Shown: positions 17,438-25,592, numbered from the stretch's first letter. The stretch is 32,500 nt of DNA from Bacteroidota bacterium (GCA_013286835.1 JABDEZ010000002.1:1-32500); one strand, 5' to 3'. The notes: a model not told the origin generated them from the sequence alone. A program made the numbers and translations.

Positions 17438-17468
17438 TTTGGTAATACGTAAAAAATGAAGACCTTTG
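17438..17468 (+). promoter_or_regulatory. Promoter of the rpmB-rpmG-DUF4295 operon
   Basis: TTTG at 17438-17441, a 19-base spacer, then GACCTTTG at 17461-17468. It differs from TAnnTTTG only in the first base and sits 22 bases before the rpmB ATG. Confidence 0.5.
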
Positions 17469-17490
17469 CAGTCCTAAAAAAAAGTACAGC

Positions 17491-17727
17491 ATGGCTCGCG
17501 TTTGTCAGGTAACAGGTAGAAAACCAGTATCAGGTCACAAGGTATCCTTCTCTAACAAGAAGTCTAAGCGTCGCTTTCTGCCTAATTTGCAGACCAAGCG
17601 CTTCTTCCTTGTAGAAGAAGACCGCTGGGTAACTATAAAATTAACGGCGGATTCCGTACGTACAATCAATAAAAATGGCTTGCTCACTATAGTTAAGGAA
17701 CTTAGGGCTAAAGGTCAAACTGTTTAA
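17491..17727 (+). CDS. rpmB: 50S ribosomal protein L28
   Basis: A 78-residue large-subunit ribosomal protein (bL28). It opens with the family signature MARVCQVTGRKP, followed by SFSNKKSKRRFLPNLQ and a basic body that binds 23S rRNA. The length is standard. First gene of a three-gene ribosomal operon, 28 bases before rpmG, with a Bacteroidota-type promoter just upstream. The order rpmB-rpmG-DUF4295 is a conserved Bacteroidota arrangement. Confidence 0.97.
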   Translation: MARVCQVTGRKPVSGHKVSFSNKKSKRRFLPNLQTKRFFLVEEDRWVTIKLTADSVRTINKNGLLTIVKELRAKGQTV

Positions 17728-17755
17728 TTTATAAAAGTAATAAAGTCCTTCTAAT

Positions 17756-17938
17756 ATGGCTAAAAAAGGAAGCCGGGTGCAGGTAATACTGGAGTGCACT
17801 GAGCATAAGAACAGCGGTTTGTCAGGTACAAGCCGTTACATAACTACCAAGAACAAGAAAAATACACCTGAGCGTATTGAGTTGAAGAAATTCAACCCGA
17901 TCATGAAGCGTGTAACTGTTCATAAAGAAATTAAATAA
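17756..17938 (+). CDS. rpmG: 50S ribosomal protein L33
   Basis: A 60-residue bL33 that sits near the 50S E site. The N-terminus [18 protein letters not shown], the internal [20 protein letters not shown] and the final HKEIK are diagnostic. Only one cysteine (C14) is present, so this is the zinc-independent (C-minus) form lacking the usual CxxC pairs. It is spaced 20 bases from the DUF4295 gene. Confidence 0.97.
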   Translation: MAKKGSRVQVILECTEHKNSGLSGTSRYITTKNKKNTPERIELKKFNPIMKRVTVHKEIK

Positions 17939-17958
17939 CCTTATAAAATATTTAAGTT

Positions 17959-18129
17959 ATGGCAAAAGCAGCTAAAACCGCGATAAAGAAAGACCCAAAG
18001 CAGGCAGCAGAAGCTAAAAATTACACTAAAGTAATCAGAGCTGTACGCAGTCCTAAAACTGGCGCTTACACTTTTAAGGAAGCGATAATACATAAAGACA
18101 AAGTAAAAGAATATCTTGCAGCTAAATAA
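17959..18129 (+). CDS. DUF4295 family protein, probable Bacteroidota ribosomal protein
   Basis: A 56-residue, strongly basic protein starting MAKAAKTAIKKDPKQAA and containing RAVRSPKTGAYTFKE and HKDKVKEYLAAK. It is too short for many gene callers. It matches DUF4295, a tiny family found in Bacteroidota right after rpmB and rpmG. As far as I recall, such a protein was seen on the Flavobacterium johnsoniae ribosome as an added large-subunit protein; I cannot confirm this here. Its place as the last gene of a ribosomal operon, before a terminator, and its charge both support a ribosomal role. ftsY, which often comes next in relatives, is absent here. Confidence 0.9.
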   Translation: MAKAAKTAIKKDPKQAAEAKNYTKVIRAVRSPKTGAYTFKEAIIHKDKVKEYLAAK

Positions 18130-18179
18130 GCAGCCCTTGTAGCCCTAAGAGCTATATACCTTAGGACTTATAAACTTTT

Positions 18180-18212
18180 AGCGCCACCATATCAGGTGGC
18201 GCTCTCTTTTAT
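18180..18212 (+). terminator. Rho-independent terminator of the rpmB operon
   Basis: 9-bp stem AGCGCCACC/GGTGGCGCT (18180-18188 and 18195-18203) with a 6-base loop, followed by CTCTTTTAT. It lies 50 bases after the DUF4295 stop. Confidence 0.85.
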
Positions 18213-18271
18213 ATAAAACAAGCAGGTCAAAATAAAAAAGATCAGTATTTTTATACTCATCTCATTACAAC

Positions 18272-18466
18272 ATGACACTCATAGCTATTTTTCTTCCCTG
18301 GCTATCCTTTTTGCTCAGGCTGCGCATACTTAAAGGAATATTATGCCTATTACTGCAAATAACCCTTATAGGTTGGATACCTGCCGCAATATGGGCTGTT
18401 GTAGATCTGCAAAACTCCCGTGCCGACAGGCGCACAAGAAGGATAATAAGGGCACAACGATATTAG
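18272..18466 (+). CDS. YqaE/Pmp3-like small membrane protein
   Basis: A 64-residue protein with two hydrophobic helices (about 2-16 and 21-45) and a strongly basic tail (RADRRTRR). The order IFLPWL, short turn, then LLLQITLIGWIPAAIWAV matches the Pmp3/YqaE fold (ILPPL...LLTLLGYIPG). Relatives influence membrane potential and salt tolerance in other organisms; the role here is unproven. It lies 13 bases before the MFS gene, so the two are probably co-transcribed. Confidence 0.8.
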   Translation: MTLIAIFLPWLSFLLRLRILKGILCLLLQITLIGWIPAAIWAVVDLQNSRADRRTRRIIRAQRY

Positions 18467-18479
18467 AGACGGGATAAAT

Positions 18480-19733
18480 ATGAAATTACCTCCCGCATTC
18501 AGATCATTACAATACCCAAATTACCGACTCTACTTTATTGGTCAAAGCATATCGCTCATCGGCACATGGATGCAACGCATGGCTATGGGCTGGCTGGTGT
18601 ATCGCCTCACCCATTCCGGCTTTATGCTTGGCATTGTAAGCTTTGCAGGTCTTATACCCACATTTATCCTGTCGCCTTACGCAGGGGTAATAACTGACCG
18701 ACGGGATAAATACAAACTACTCCTCACTACTCAAATAGCGGCAATGATACAGGCATCTGTATTGGCCATCGCTGTTTTATCAGGCTATTATAACATCACA
18801 CTCATCATTATACTTAGTGCCACTCTAGGTATCATCAATACTTTCGATAGCCCATCGCGGCAATCGTTGATGGTGAAACTTGTAAATGACAAAAAAGACA
18901 TCCACAATGCCATAGCGCTCAACTCATCTATGGTAAATATGGCAAGGCTGGCCGGCCCTGTTATTGCCGGCATTGTGTTATATCAGTTTGGAGAAGGGTT
19001 GTGCTTCTTACTGAATGCACTAAGTTTTATAGCCGTCATTACCTGCTTATTGCTCATGAAATTGCCAAAGCACATCTACACCAAACCAACTAAAAATATG
19101 TGGCAGGAGTTTCATGAAGGCTATGTCTATCTTCGTAATTCACCACAACTATTGCGTATAATAATTATGCTGGGTTTGTTGAGCCTGTTGCTAATGCCCT
19201 ACGCTACCCTATTACCCATATTTGCCAAAGATATCTTTCATGGCAATGCTAAAACTTACACTTTGCTGAGTGCCTGCTCAGGACTCGGATCATTAGCGGG
19301 CGCATATTTCCTGGCCTCACGCAAAACAGGCCATAATCTCAACAGGTATATATTGATAGCTTCTTTCTTCTTTGGGTTGGGTTTGTTTCTGTTTGCAGTT
19401 AGTACCCAATTGCCTCTTGCATTATTCTTTATTATAGTAGCAGGTGGTGGTATGATGACTTGCATAGCAGCCGGCAATACATTGGTGCAAACTGAAGTTG
19501 GCGATCATATGCGTGGCCGGGTAATGAGCTTTTACTCCATGGCATTCTTTGGCATGCAGCCTATAGGAAGTTTTTTTATAGGCCTTTTATCAGATCATAT
19601 TGGTGCGCGGGTCACTGTTGGATTGCAGGGATGTATGGGACTTGTGCTTGCAGTGTGTTTCCTACCGGGCCTGTATAAAGCGCACAAACAATTATCAAAG
19701 CCTGCTAATGCTGCCATACATACAGCACAATAG
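18480..19733 (+). CDS. MFS transporter, EntS-like (MFS_3) exporter
   Basis: A 417-residue inner-membrane protein with about 12 transmembrane helices. The N-terminal block RSLQYPNYRLYFIGQSISLIG and GTWMQ...WLVYRLTHS is typical of the MFS_3 group that includes the enterobactin exporter EntS. The major-facilitator motif A is seen as GVITDRRDKYKLL in the loop between helices 2 and 3, and DSPSRQSLMVKLV is another group landmark. The substrate cannot be told from sequence; a proton-driven drug or siderophore exporter is likely. Its last 29 bases overlap the 3' end of the convergent gene at 19705. Confidence 0.9.
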   Translation: MKLPPAFRSLQYPNYRLYFIGQSISLIGTWMQRMAMGWLVYRLTHSGFMLGIVSFAGLIPTFILSPYAGVITDRRDKYKLLLTTQIAAMIQASVLAIAVLSGYYNITLIIILSATLGIINTFDSPSRQSLMVKLVNDKKDIHNAIALNSSMVNMARLAGPVIAGIVLYQFGEGLCFLLNALSFIAVITCLLLMKLPKHIYTKPTKNMWQEFHEGYVYLRNSPQLLRIIIMLGLLSLLLMPYATLLPIFAKDIFHGNAKTYTLLSACSGLGSLAGAYFLASRKTGHNLNRYILIASFFFGLGLFLFAVSTQLPLALFFIIVAGGGMMTCIAAGNTLVQTEVGDHMRGRVMSFYSMAFFGMQPIGSFFIGLLSDHIGARVTVGLQGCMGLVLAVCFLPGLYKAHKQLSKPANAAIHTAQ

Positions 19734-20208
19734 TGTATGCCCCTGTCTGTTTTGAATAATCTGTTTCCATAGATACATGTGGTGGAGGTGTGGGGGCATC
19801 GTCCTTTGTTGACATATACACCAGCTTTTTATACGCTTCAAGGCCGGGGTAAAAGTTATCGCCATAACTCAATACGTATCCTTTATCCAACAGGCAGCCA
19901 TTCAGGAAGCCTTTATATTTTTCATATGCCTGCTGCACCTCTGCCAGGTTTCTCGATTGGAACAAAGCCCCTTCGTATCGCAAACCCATAACAGAAATGA
20001 TGCGCCCTGTTATCACTCCGGGTACAGACACCTTGCAAGCCCAAACAATGCCTTTCTCATTTATCTTAACTATACTATCCTTTACGGTCTTAAAGCCTGC
20101 TGGAGCCGCCTGCACCAGCATATCTATACCGCTGCAAAACTCTTTTTGCTGTGCCATAAGGCAAGCTGGTAAAGCAAGCAGGAAAACAAAGGCAATTCTT
20201 TTGATCAT
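19705..20208 (-). CDS. Exported protein of unknown function
   Basis: A 167-residue protein with a signal peptide (about 1-20, ending CLMAQQ). I do not recognise a family. The mature part is a mixed alpha/beta sequence with two well-separated cysteines near FCSGID and WACKVS and a third in LNGCLLDKG. An internal MGLRYEGALFQSRNLAEVQQAYEKYKGFL helix region is seen across about residues 74-102. It probably lies in the periplasm. Its 3' end overlaps the MFS gene by 29 bases tail to tail. The thiolase terminator lies just upstream on the same strand, so it must have its own promoter. Confidence 0.7.
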   Translation of the reverse strand: MIKRIAFVFLLALPACLMAQQKEFCSGIDMLVQAAPAGFKTVKDSIVKINEKGIVWACKVSVPGVITGRIISVMGLRYEGALFQSRNLAEVQQAYEKYKGFLNGCLLDKGYVLSYGDNFYPGLEAYKKLVYMSTKDDAPTPPPHVSMETDYSKQTGAYTIVLYVWQH

Positions 20209-20230
20209 GGTATCTGGTATTTCAGGTGTA

Positions 20231-20268
20231 AAATAAAAAAACGGCCTGGATTATTACTCCCGGCCGTT
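20231..20268 (-). terminator. Rho-independent terminator of the thiolase gene
   Basis: Minus-strand read-out: AACGGCC paired with GGCCGTT (20262-20268 and 20240-20246; the stem continues inward with a mismatch), then TTTTTTTATTTT running to about 20231. It lies 24 bases after the thiolase stop. Confidence 0.85.
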
Positions 20269-20292
20269 ACTTAATATGGATCGTACTTACAA

Positions 20293-21471
20293 TTATAAAC
20301 GTTCTATTACTACTGCGCTTGCACCGCCACCGCCGTTGCATATACCAGCTGCACCATACTTAGCGCCCTTCTGCTGCAGTACATTCAGCAATGTAACTAT
20401 GATGCGCGCACCGCTTGCACCCAAAGGATGCCCTAATGCCACAGCGCCACCATTTACGTTTACCTTTTCAGGATCAAGGTGCATTTTTTGCGTATTCACT
20501 ACACCTACCACACTAAATGCTTCATTCAGTTCAAAATATTCTACATCTTCCATTTTAAGGCCAGCCTTGGCAACAGCTTTAGGCACAGCAAGCGATGGTG
20601 AAGTGGTAAACCATTCAGGTGCCTGTTCAGCATCTGCATAGCCACGTATCACGGCCAGCGGCTTAATGCCCAGCGCTTCAGCTTTTTCTTTACTCATCAA
20701 CACCAGTGCAGCAGCGCCATCATTCATTGTGCTTGCATTTGCAGCAGTCACGCTACCATCTTTAGTGAAGGCTGATTTCAATTCAGGTATCTTTTCAAAT
20801 TTTACATTGAAGGGTTCTTCGTCCTTTGCAAATTTTATCGGGTCGCCCTTGCGTTGTGGTATTTCTACAGGTATTATTTCATTTTCAAAACGGCCTTCGT
20901 TTACGGATGCCTGGCTTTTCTTATAGCTATTTATAGCAAATGCATCCTGCTCTTCGCGGCTTATATGGCATTCTGCTGCACAAAGTTCAGCTGCATTGCC
21001 CATTGCGTAGTTATTGTACACGTCTGTAAGACCATCCTTTGCAAGACCATCTATCAAAGTAACATTGCCATATTTATTACCCCAGCGTTGGTTGGCATTA
21101 TAAAAAGGCACATTACTCATGCTTTCCATACCGCCTGCTACAACTACATCATTATCACCCAGCATGATGGATTGAGCGCCCTGCATAATGGCTTTCATAC
21201 CACTGGCACATACTTTATTGATTGTAGTACAAGGCACATTGTCTGGTACACCTGCAAATTTAGATGCCTGGCGAGCAGGAGCCTGGCCCAGATTGGCTTG
21301 CATCACGCAGCCCATCAATACTTCATTAATTTCTTCAACCTTTATCCCTGCTTTCTCAACTGCACCTTTTATGGCTTTGGCACCCAGTTGTGTAGCAGAA
21401 AAATCTTTTAATGATCCGCCCCAGCTACCTATCGGTGTGCGTACGGCCGATACAATATATACCTCTTTCAT
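20293..21471 (-). CDS. Acetyl-CoA C-acyltransferase (thiolase)
   Basis: A 392-residue thiolase that condenses or cleaves acyl-CoA and acetyl-CoA (beta-oxidation or acetoacetyl-CoA formation) in the cytoplasm. The start is the ATG at 21471 (MKEVYIVSAVRTPIG, the usual N-terminus); the open frame extends 35 codons further upstream but without homology. Catalytic residues are all present: nucleophile C88 in NKVCASGMKA, H348 in GHPLGASGARI, and C378 in GICNGGGGAS. The GGMESMSN and NEAF motifs also match. It is monocistronic, with a terminator after it. Sequence alone does not separate a degradative thiolase from a biosynthetic acetyl-CoA acetyltransferase. Confidence 0.95.
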   Translation of the reverse strand: MKEVYIVSAVRTPIGSWGGSLKDFSATQLGAKAIKGAVEKAGIKVEEINEVLMGCVMQANLGQAPARQASKFAGVPDNVPCTTINKVCASGMKAIMQGAQSIMLGDNDVVVAGGMESMSNVPFYNANQRWGNKYGNVTLIDGLAKDGLTDVYNNYAMGNAAELCAAECHISREEQDAFAINSYKKSQASVNEGRFENEIIPVEIPQRKGDPIKFAKDEEPFNVKFEKIPELKSAFTKDGSVTAANASTMNDGAAALVLMSKEKAEALGIKPLAVIRGYADAEQAPEWFTTSPSLAVPKAVAKAGLKMEDVEYFELNEAFSVVGVVNTQKMHLDPEKVNVNGGAVALGHPLGASGARIIVTLLNVLQQKGAKYGAAGICNGGGGASAVVIERL

Positions 21472-21560
21472 AACAAAAATATTTTTAGACCACCAAATGT
21501 ACACAAAATAGAAGGAAAGATTGTTTACCAGATATAGCAAAAACATCATAGCGCTATCAA

Positions 21561-21593
21561 AGCAGATTATATACAATAACTACATAATCTGCT
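21561..21593. promoter_or_regulatory. Inverted repeat in the divergent thiolase / transpeptidase intergenic region
   Basis: Perfect 10-bp arms AGCAGATTAT (21561-21570) and ATAATCTGCT (21584-21593) around a 13-base loop. They lie 90 bases upstream of the thiolase ATG and 158 bases upstream of the transpeptidase ATG, with no T-tract. This could be an operator; nothing identifies a regulator. The rest of the 279-base interval shows no gene. Confidence 0.4.
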
Positions 21594-21750
21594 AACAATT
21601 AATCATTTGTCTGTCACGTGTCACAAGATGCCAATATATGTTAAAGCCACTCTAAAAAGGCACCATATCTTTTGGCCGTATGGCTGTGGTGGTTATCTTT
21701 GAAAGTACCCCACAAATAAATTTTGTAACTAAGCTTTCTTAAAAAGGTAT

Positions 21751-22599
21751 ATGAAGAAATTGATATTGTGTGTTTGTGTTTACCTGGTTACAGCCGTTGC
21801 ATCAAAGCCCGTTAAAGCAGATGAAACGCTTTCTGCTTTAACTGTAACAGAATCAAAAGTGGATGATTACATTTCTAAAATGTACAAACAAATTGACTTT
21901 AGCAATTGTAAACAGCTTTCTTACGAAGTGTTCAATAAAGCAATGCGCGGCTATCTGAACATCAGGAGTGCCGGTAAGCTGAACGTTGATAACGAAATGC
22001 TTACCGTTTGCGACTTCACGCTATCATCTACAGAAAACCGTATGTGGGTTATAGACCTGCGTGCAAAGAAAGTAGTGTACAATACCTACGTTGCGCATGG
22101 TCATGGTTCAGGAGAGGAATTTGCTACTGCTTTTTCAAACGACAACAATTCTCACCAAAGCAGCCTGGGCTTCTATATAACCAGCGATACCTATATTGGC
22201 GAACATGGACTTTCCTTACACCTGCAAGGTATTGACAATGGCTTTAACGATGCTGCTTACGACAGGGGTATTGTACTGCATGGCGCACCATATGTATGCG
22301 AAAAATTCGCGCGTAGTAATAACTATATAGGTCGAAGCTGGGGTTGTCCTGCAGTACCGGCTAAATTATCAACACCCATTATCAATAAAATAAAAGACGG
22401 CACCTGCCTTTTTATATACTACCCTGACAAGACATACATGAAAACAGCTTACTGGCTGAACAAGAAAACCAACCACCTGCCAGACGAAAACATGATGCCC
22501 GATTTTACCATCCCATTGCCTACAGACACAATCGTGCAATTTGTATCAGCTAGGGGTAATGTAGATAGCGTCAGGAAATTACACGCATCATTTCAGTAA
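21751..22599 (+). CDS. Murein L,D-transpeptidase catalytic domain family protein (YkuD_2 type)
   Basis: A 282-residue exported protein (signal peptide about 1-24). The catalytic segment has H177 in VLHGAPYVCE and C199 in SWGCPAV, the L,D-transpeptidase His/Cys pair in the HGAxY...SxGCPA form of the YkuD_2 group (PF13645) rather than the classic YkuD motif. Also diagnostic are VAHGHGSG, SSLGFYIT and DRGIVLHG. It should act on peptidoglycan stem peptides in the periplasm. It faces the LdtD-like gene on the other strand; their 3' ends overlap by 12 bases (22588-22599). Confidence 0.9.
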   Translation: MKKLILCVCVYLVTAVASKPVKADETLSALTVTESKVDDYISKMYKQIDFSNCKQLSYEVFNKAMRGYLNIRSAGKLNVDNEMLTVCDFTLSSTENRMWVIDLRAKKVVYNTYVAHGHGSGEEFATAFSNDNNSHQSSLGFYITSDTYIGEHGLSLHLQGIDNGFNDAAYDRGIVLHGAPYVCEKFARSNNYIGRSWGCPAVPAKLSTPIINKIKDGTCLFIYYPDKTYMKTAYWLNKKTNHLPDENMMPDFTIPLPTDTIVQFVSARGNVDSVRKLHASFQ

Positions 22600-24252
22600 A
22601 GATATCAGCAACGGATCACGCCCATATACATCATTGATAAACTTGAGATGCTTCCCTGTAGTATCCTCAAAATTGGTAAGGTAAACAATATGCACAGGTA
22701 TCTTTGTTTTCATTACTTCCCAGCGTGTCTTGTGTGTATCTATAACAGAATCCAGGCGATCCTGGGTATATCGTTTTCCTTCCAGTTGGCTTAGTATATA
22801 CAAAGCAAGTTCTTGCGGCTGCTGCAGGCGTATGCAACCACTGCTTAGGGCACGATAGTTCTTCACAAAATCACCACGGTGCGGGGTATCGTGCAGGTAT
22901 ATATCCCATTTATTAGGAAGGTTGAATTTGACATAACCTAGCGCATTATCATCTCCGGGGTCCTGCTTGTACACATAGTTCTTGTAGTTGCGTCCGTTTA
23001 CAGACCCTGCACGTATGCTATTGCCTTTATGATCATATACCTTTAGTCCTTTTTTTGCAAGGTATTTTGCGCCGCTTTTGGTTATACCTGGCAGCACATC
23101 TTGTTTCAGTATAGTTGGCGGCACACCCCATGGCGGGTTTATTACCACATTTGCCATGTTCGCATCCAGCGCAGGTGTTTGCCTCTCGGGCTTGCCCACT
23201 ACTGTGCGCATATGCATTTCCGTTTGTCCATCTTTCCTTAAAAACAGTTCCATCAACGGTACATCTACCACTACATACAGGTTACCAAAATCTTTTTGCA
23301 TCCAGCGCACACGCTCCAAATTGGCCTGCAGTTTCTGCATTTGTTGCTCTGGCGTTATAGTAAGGCGGTTTATAGTGCCGGTATCCAGTTTACCGGTAAC
23401 GTTTCTTACCCCCATATAAGTTTGGTACCATTTTATGGTTTGCATTTCATCACTCATTGTATCATTAGACTGCACATCCATCCACGGCACTTCGCTCTTC
23501 ATTATATAATTGATGGCGTTCTGCATAGCAGTGTCATGAGTACCGGATTTAGCGTCCTGCACTTTAGCCTGGGCATTTTTGAAATCAGCATTTTTAACAA
23601 GATCACTATACAGTTTGTATTCATCGCGCAACAACGCATAAGTAGGTACAGTACTGCGGTAGTCATTGAGGGGAATATACTTTTCATCAATATGCACCAA
23701 CGCTTGTGGTCCTGGAAACAAAGAATCATTTTTATGGTGCCAGAGAGAATCTGCCAATTTCGGTGCTATTTCACCAAACAACAGATCATGGGTTACAGCA
23801 AGATAGCTGCTGGTAAGCATAGTATCGAGGCCCAAAATGCTATCCATATTATTGGTATTGCTTCCACCCACTACACCTAAAAGTTTTTTAAGCTCAGTCA
23901 AATGGTATTTTTCGGGGTTCAGACCATCGCTGCTCACATCTTCCAGCTCTTGCAAAAAAGATGTAGCGGCCTTGCCTGGTTTATTATGTTCCATCCATAC
24001 ACTCTGGTAGTCTGTAACCTGGTACACGTACCGCATATACTCATTAGTAGTATGTGGATTCTTTGCTATTCCTATAGTGTCAACAGGTTTTATTATTTTT
24101 TCCAGTTTTTCGGCAAAATTTTCTGCATCTGAAGTATTAGTAAACGTAGATTTTTTGATCCGGTGTCCCTGGCAGGATGTGATGATTATCGGGAGTATAA
24201 ATACGACTGCTATAAAAAGGGTTCTGGTCTTTCTGCCTGCGGCTACGAACAT
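22588..24252 (-). CDS. L,D-transpeptidase lipoprotein, LdtD/YcbB-like
   Basis: A 554-residue predicted lipoprotein: the N-terminal helix ends in IITSC, a lipobox. The layout follows the YcbB group. A helical N-terminal scaffold domain (with TSFLQELEDVSSDGLNPEKY) comes first. A peptidoglycan-binding-like segment follows (LERVRWMQKDFGNLYVVVDV). The C-terminal YkuD catalytic domain has H454 in YLHDTPHR and the nucleophile C473 in SSGCIRLQQP. It would form 3-3 cross-links in, or attach proteins to, peptidoglycan from the periplasmic side. It is a different family from the neighbouring YkuD_2 enzyme, so the pair is not a duplication. Confidence 0.9.
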   Translation of the reverse strand: MFVAAGRKTRTLFIAVVFILPIIITSCQGHRIKKSTFTNTSDAENFAEKLEKIIKPVDTIGIAKNPHTTNEYMRYVYQVTDYQSVWMEHNKPGKAATSFLQELEDVSSDGLNPEKYHLTELKKLLGVVGGSNTNNMDSILGLDTMLTSSYLAVTHDLLFGEIAPKLADSLWHHKNDSLFPGPQALVHIDEKYIPLNDYRSTVPTYALLRDEYKLYSDLVKNADFKNAQAKVQDAKSGTHDTAMQNAINYIMKSEVPWMDVQSNDTMSDEMQTIKWYQTYMGVRNVTGKLDTGTINRLTITPEQQMQKLQANLERVRWMQKDFGNLYVVVDVPLMELFLRKDGQTEMHMRTVVGKPERQTPALDANMANVVINPPWGVPPTILKQDVLPGITKSGAKYLAKKGLKVYDHKGNSIRAGSVNGRNYKNYVYKQDPGDDNALGYVKFNLPNKWDIYLHDTPHRGDFVKNYRALSSGCIRLQQPQELALYILSQLEGKRYTQDRLDSVIDTHKTRWEVMKTKIPVHIVYLTNFEDTTGKHLKFINDVYGRDPLLISLLK

Positions 24253-24306
24253 ACAATTATCTAATTTTCAATGTTTTCTAAATAGATGCAAAAACTATTC
24301 CAGCTA

Positions 24307-24645
24307 TTACAACTCTTTCATCGGGTCCCAAAAAAGCTGTTTAAATGCTACTACTTTATTATCCATCACTTTTATTCCTTCCTTTTCCAGTTTTTGTTGC
24401 ATCAGTTCTTCAGGCACAAAATGATGTCGGCCTGTTAGCTCACCATTCCTGTTCAGCACTCTGTGTGCTGGCACCTTGGGCCTTAATCCGCGGCATTGAT
24501 TCATAGCATAGCCCACCATGCGTGCGCCCGACTTCGCGCCTACAGCTGCTGCCACAGCGCCATAAGTTGATACCCGGCCAGGTGGTATCATACGTACAAC
24601 ATCATATATAGCTTCGTAAATATCGTGTGGATTATCTTTTGTCAT
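24307..24645 (-). CDS. Alkyltransferase-like protein (MGMT-family, active-site Cys replaced by Ala)
   Basis: A 112-residue protein made only of the DNA-binding domain of O6-alkylguanine-DNA alkyltransferase. The active-site PCHR motif reads P59-A60-H61-R62, so the acceptor cysteine is missing. The other key residues remain: Y28 in VSTYGAVA, the arginine finger R42 in GARMVGYAM and N49. This is the pattern of ATL proteins, which bind O6-alkylguanine without repairing it and hand the lesion to nucleotide excision repair. Most ATLs have Trp at this site; an Ala version is known, from memory, in Thermus. It overlaps the DUF5522 gene by 14 bases. Confidence 0.88.
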   Translation of the reverse strand: MTKDNPHDIYEAIYDVVRMIPPGRVSTYGAVAAAVGAKSGARMVGYAMNQCRGLRPKVPAHRVLNRNGELTGRHHFVPEELMQQKLEKEGIKVMDNKVVAFKQLFWDPMKEL

Positions 24646-24817
24646 TGTGCCAACGGGTGTTTATAAGTTCTGTACGCCGGGGCTCCGGCACGTTTATATA
24701 CTCATATGGACAATTAAGACAACCATTACCACAGCAAAACCCACGCTCAAGCAGGTATTTTGCTGTAAACACCAATCTGCCATCCGGCAATATCATATAG
24801 TCAAGGCCCTCAGTCAT
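24632..24817 (-). CDS. DUF5522 family cysteine-rich small protein
   Basis: A 61-residue protein. The start chosen is the ATG at 24817 (MTEGLDYMILPDG), whose first 8 bases overlap the trmB stop; an ATG 30 bases upstream would add ten lysine- and arginine-rich residues. The core GRLVFTAKYLLERGFCCGNGCLNCPYEY matches DUF5522 (28 residues; the core runs from about 14 to 41). Four cysteines in CC-x3-C-x2-C arrangement suggest a metal site, with zinc or iron-sulfur both possible. The function is unknown. It sits between trmB and the alkyltransferase-like gene with overlaps on both sides. Confidence 0.82.
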   Translation of the reverse strand: MTEGLDYMILPDGRLVFTAKYLLERGFCCGNGCLNCPYEYINVPEPRRTELINTRWHNDKR

Positions 24818-25508
24818 CTCCAGCCTCTTCCTCTTCTTTTCTTGCAAAGCGGCCTGAAAGTTTTACCCCATCTTCCGGCAATGAAAAGCATATGTAGTAA
24901 ATGGTACGCCCTTCTGCAAGGTGCATCTTTTCGTAAAATGTTTGTATAGCAAGGGGGCCGGTTGCCATGCCCTTACCATAAATGTCTGCAATATTTTCGT
25001 GTATCACGCAACCCTGTTCTGCAATGGTCTCCAGTGTAAAATTATACAGCTCTAAAGAGTCTGTCTTCAGGTTGATGCGTGCTCCGGGTACCAACACCTG
25101 CTCGTACAAGTGCAGGAAACGGGAGTGTGTAAGCCTGTTCGATTCTTTTTTAAGGAAGGGATCAGAAAAAACGATCCATATCTCTGTCACCTCACGGGGC
25201 GCAAAATATTTTGTCAACAGCCCTATCTGTGCCCTCAAAAAGGCCACATTATCCAGGTGTTCATTTAGTGCTGTTTTAGCGCCGGTATATATGCGGTTGC
25301 CTTTTATGTCTATCCCTATATAATTATGATCATGATTTTGCCGTCCCAACCCTACGCTATATTCGCCTTTACCGCAAGCCAGCTCCAGGGTTATAGGATT
25401 ATTGTTTTTAAAAAAGCTGTTCCACTTCCCTTTCATGTCCTCAGGAAACTGTAGCACATTGGCATAGCCCAGTATAGCCTGGAATTTTATTAATTTTTTA
25501 TGACCCAT
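24810..25508 (-). CDS. trmB: tRNA (guanine-N7-)-methyltransferase TrmB
   Basis: A 232-residue SAM-dependent enzyme that methylates N7 of G46 in the tRNA variable loop. The SAM-binding motif is LELACGKGEYSVGL, followed by YIGIDIKGNRIYTGAK and the catalytic-loop block IVFSDPFLKK...RLTHSRFL, then GARINLKTDS. The usual FPDPWPK is FSDPFLK here, which fits the Bacteroidota branch. The C-terminal tail is Glu/Asp-rich (EEEEAGDD). It is first in a tightly packed trio; its stop overlaps the start of the DUF5522 gene. Confidence 0.95.
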   Translation of the reverse strand: MGHKKLIKFQAILGYANVLQFPEDMKGKWNSFFKNNNPITLELACGKGEYSVGLGRQNHDHNYIGIDIKGNRIYTGAKTALNEHLDNVAFLRAQIGLLTKYFAPREVTEIWIVFSDPFLKKESNRLTHSRFLHLYEQVLVPGARINLKTDSLELYNFTLETIAEQGCVIHENIADIYGKGMATGPLAIQTFYEKMHLAEGRTIYYICFSLPEDGVKLSGRFARKEEEEAGDD

Positions 25509-25592
25509 AACTGCGCGCGAAGATAAGGAACCATAATAAAACTATTTTAAATTGTGTTCATTGGCCTTTATTCCCACTTCAGCAGAAATTTT

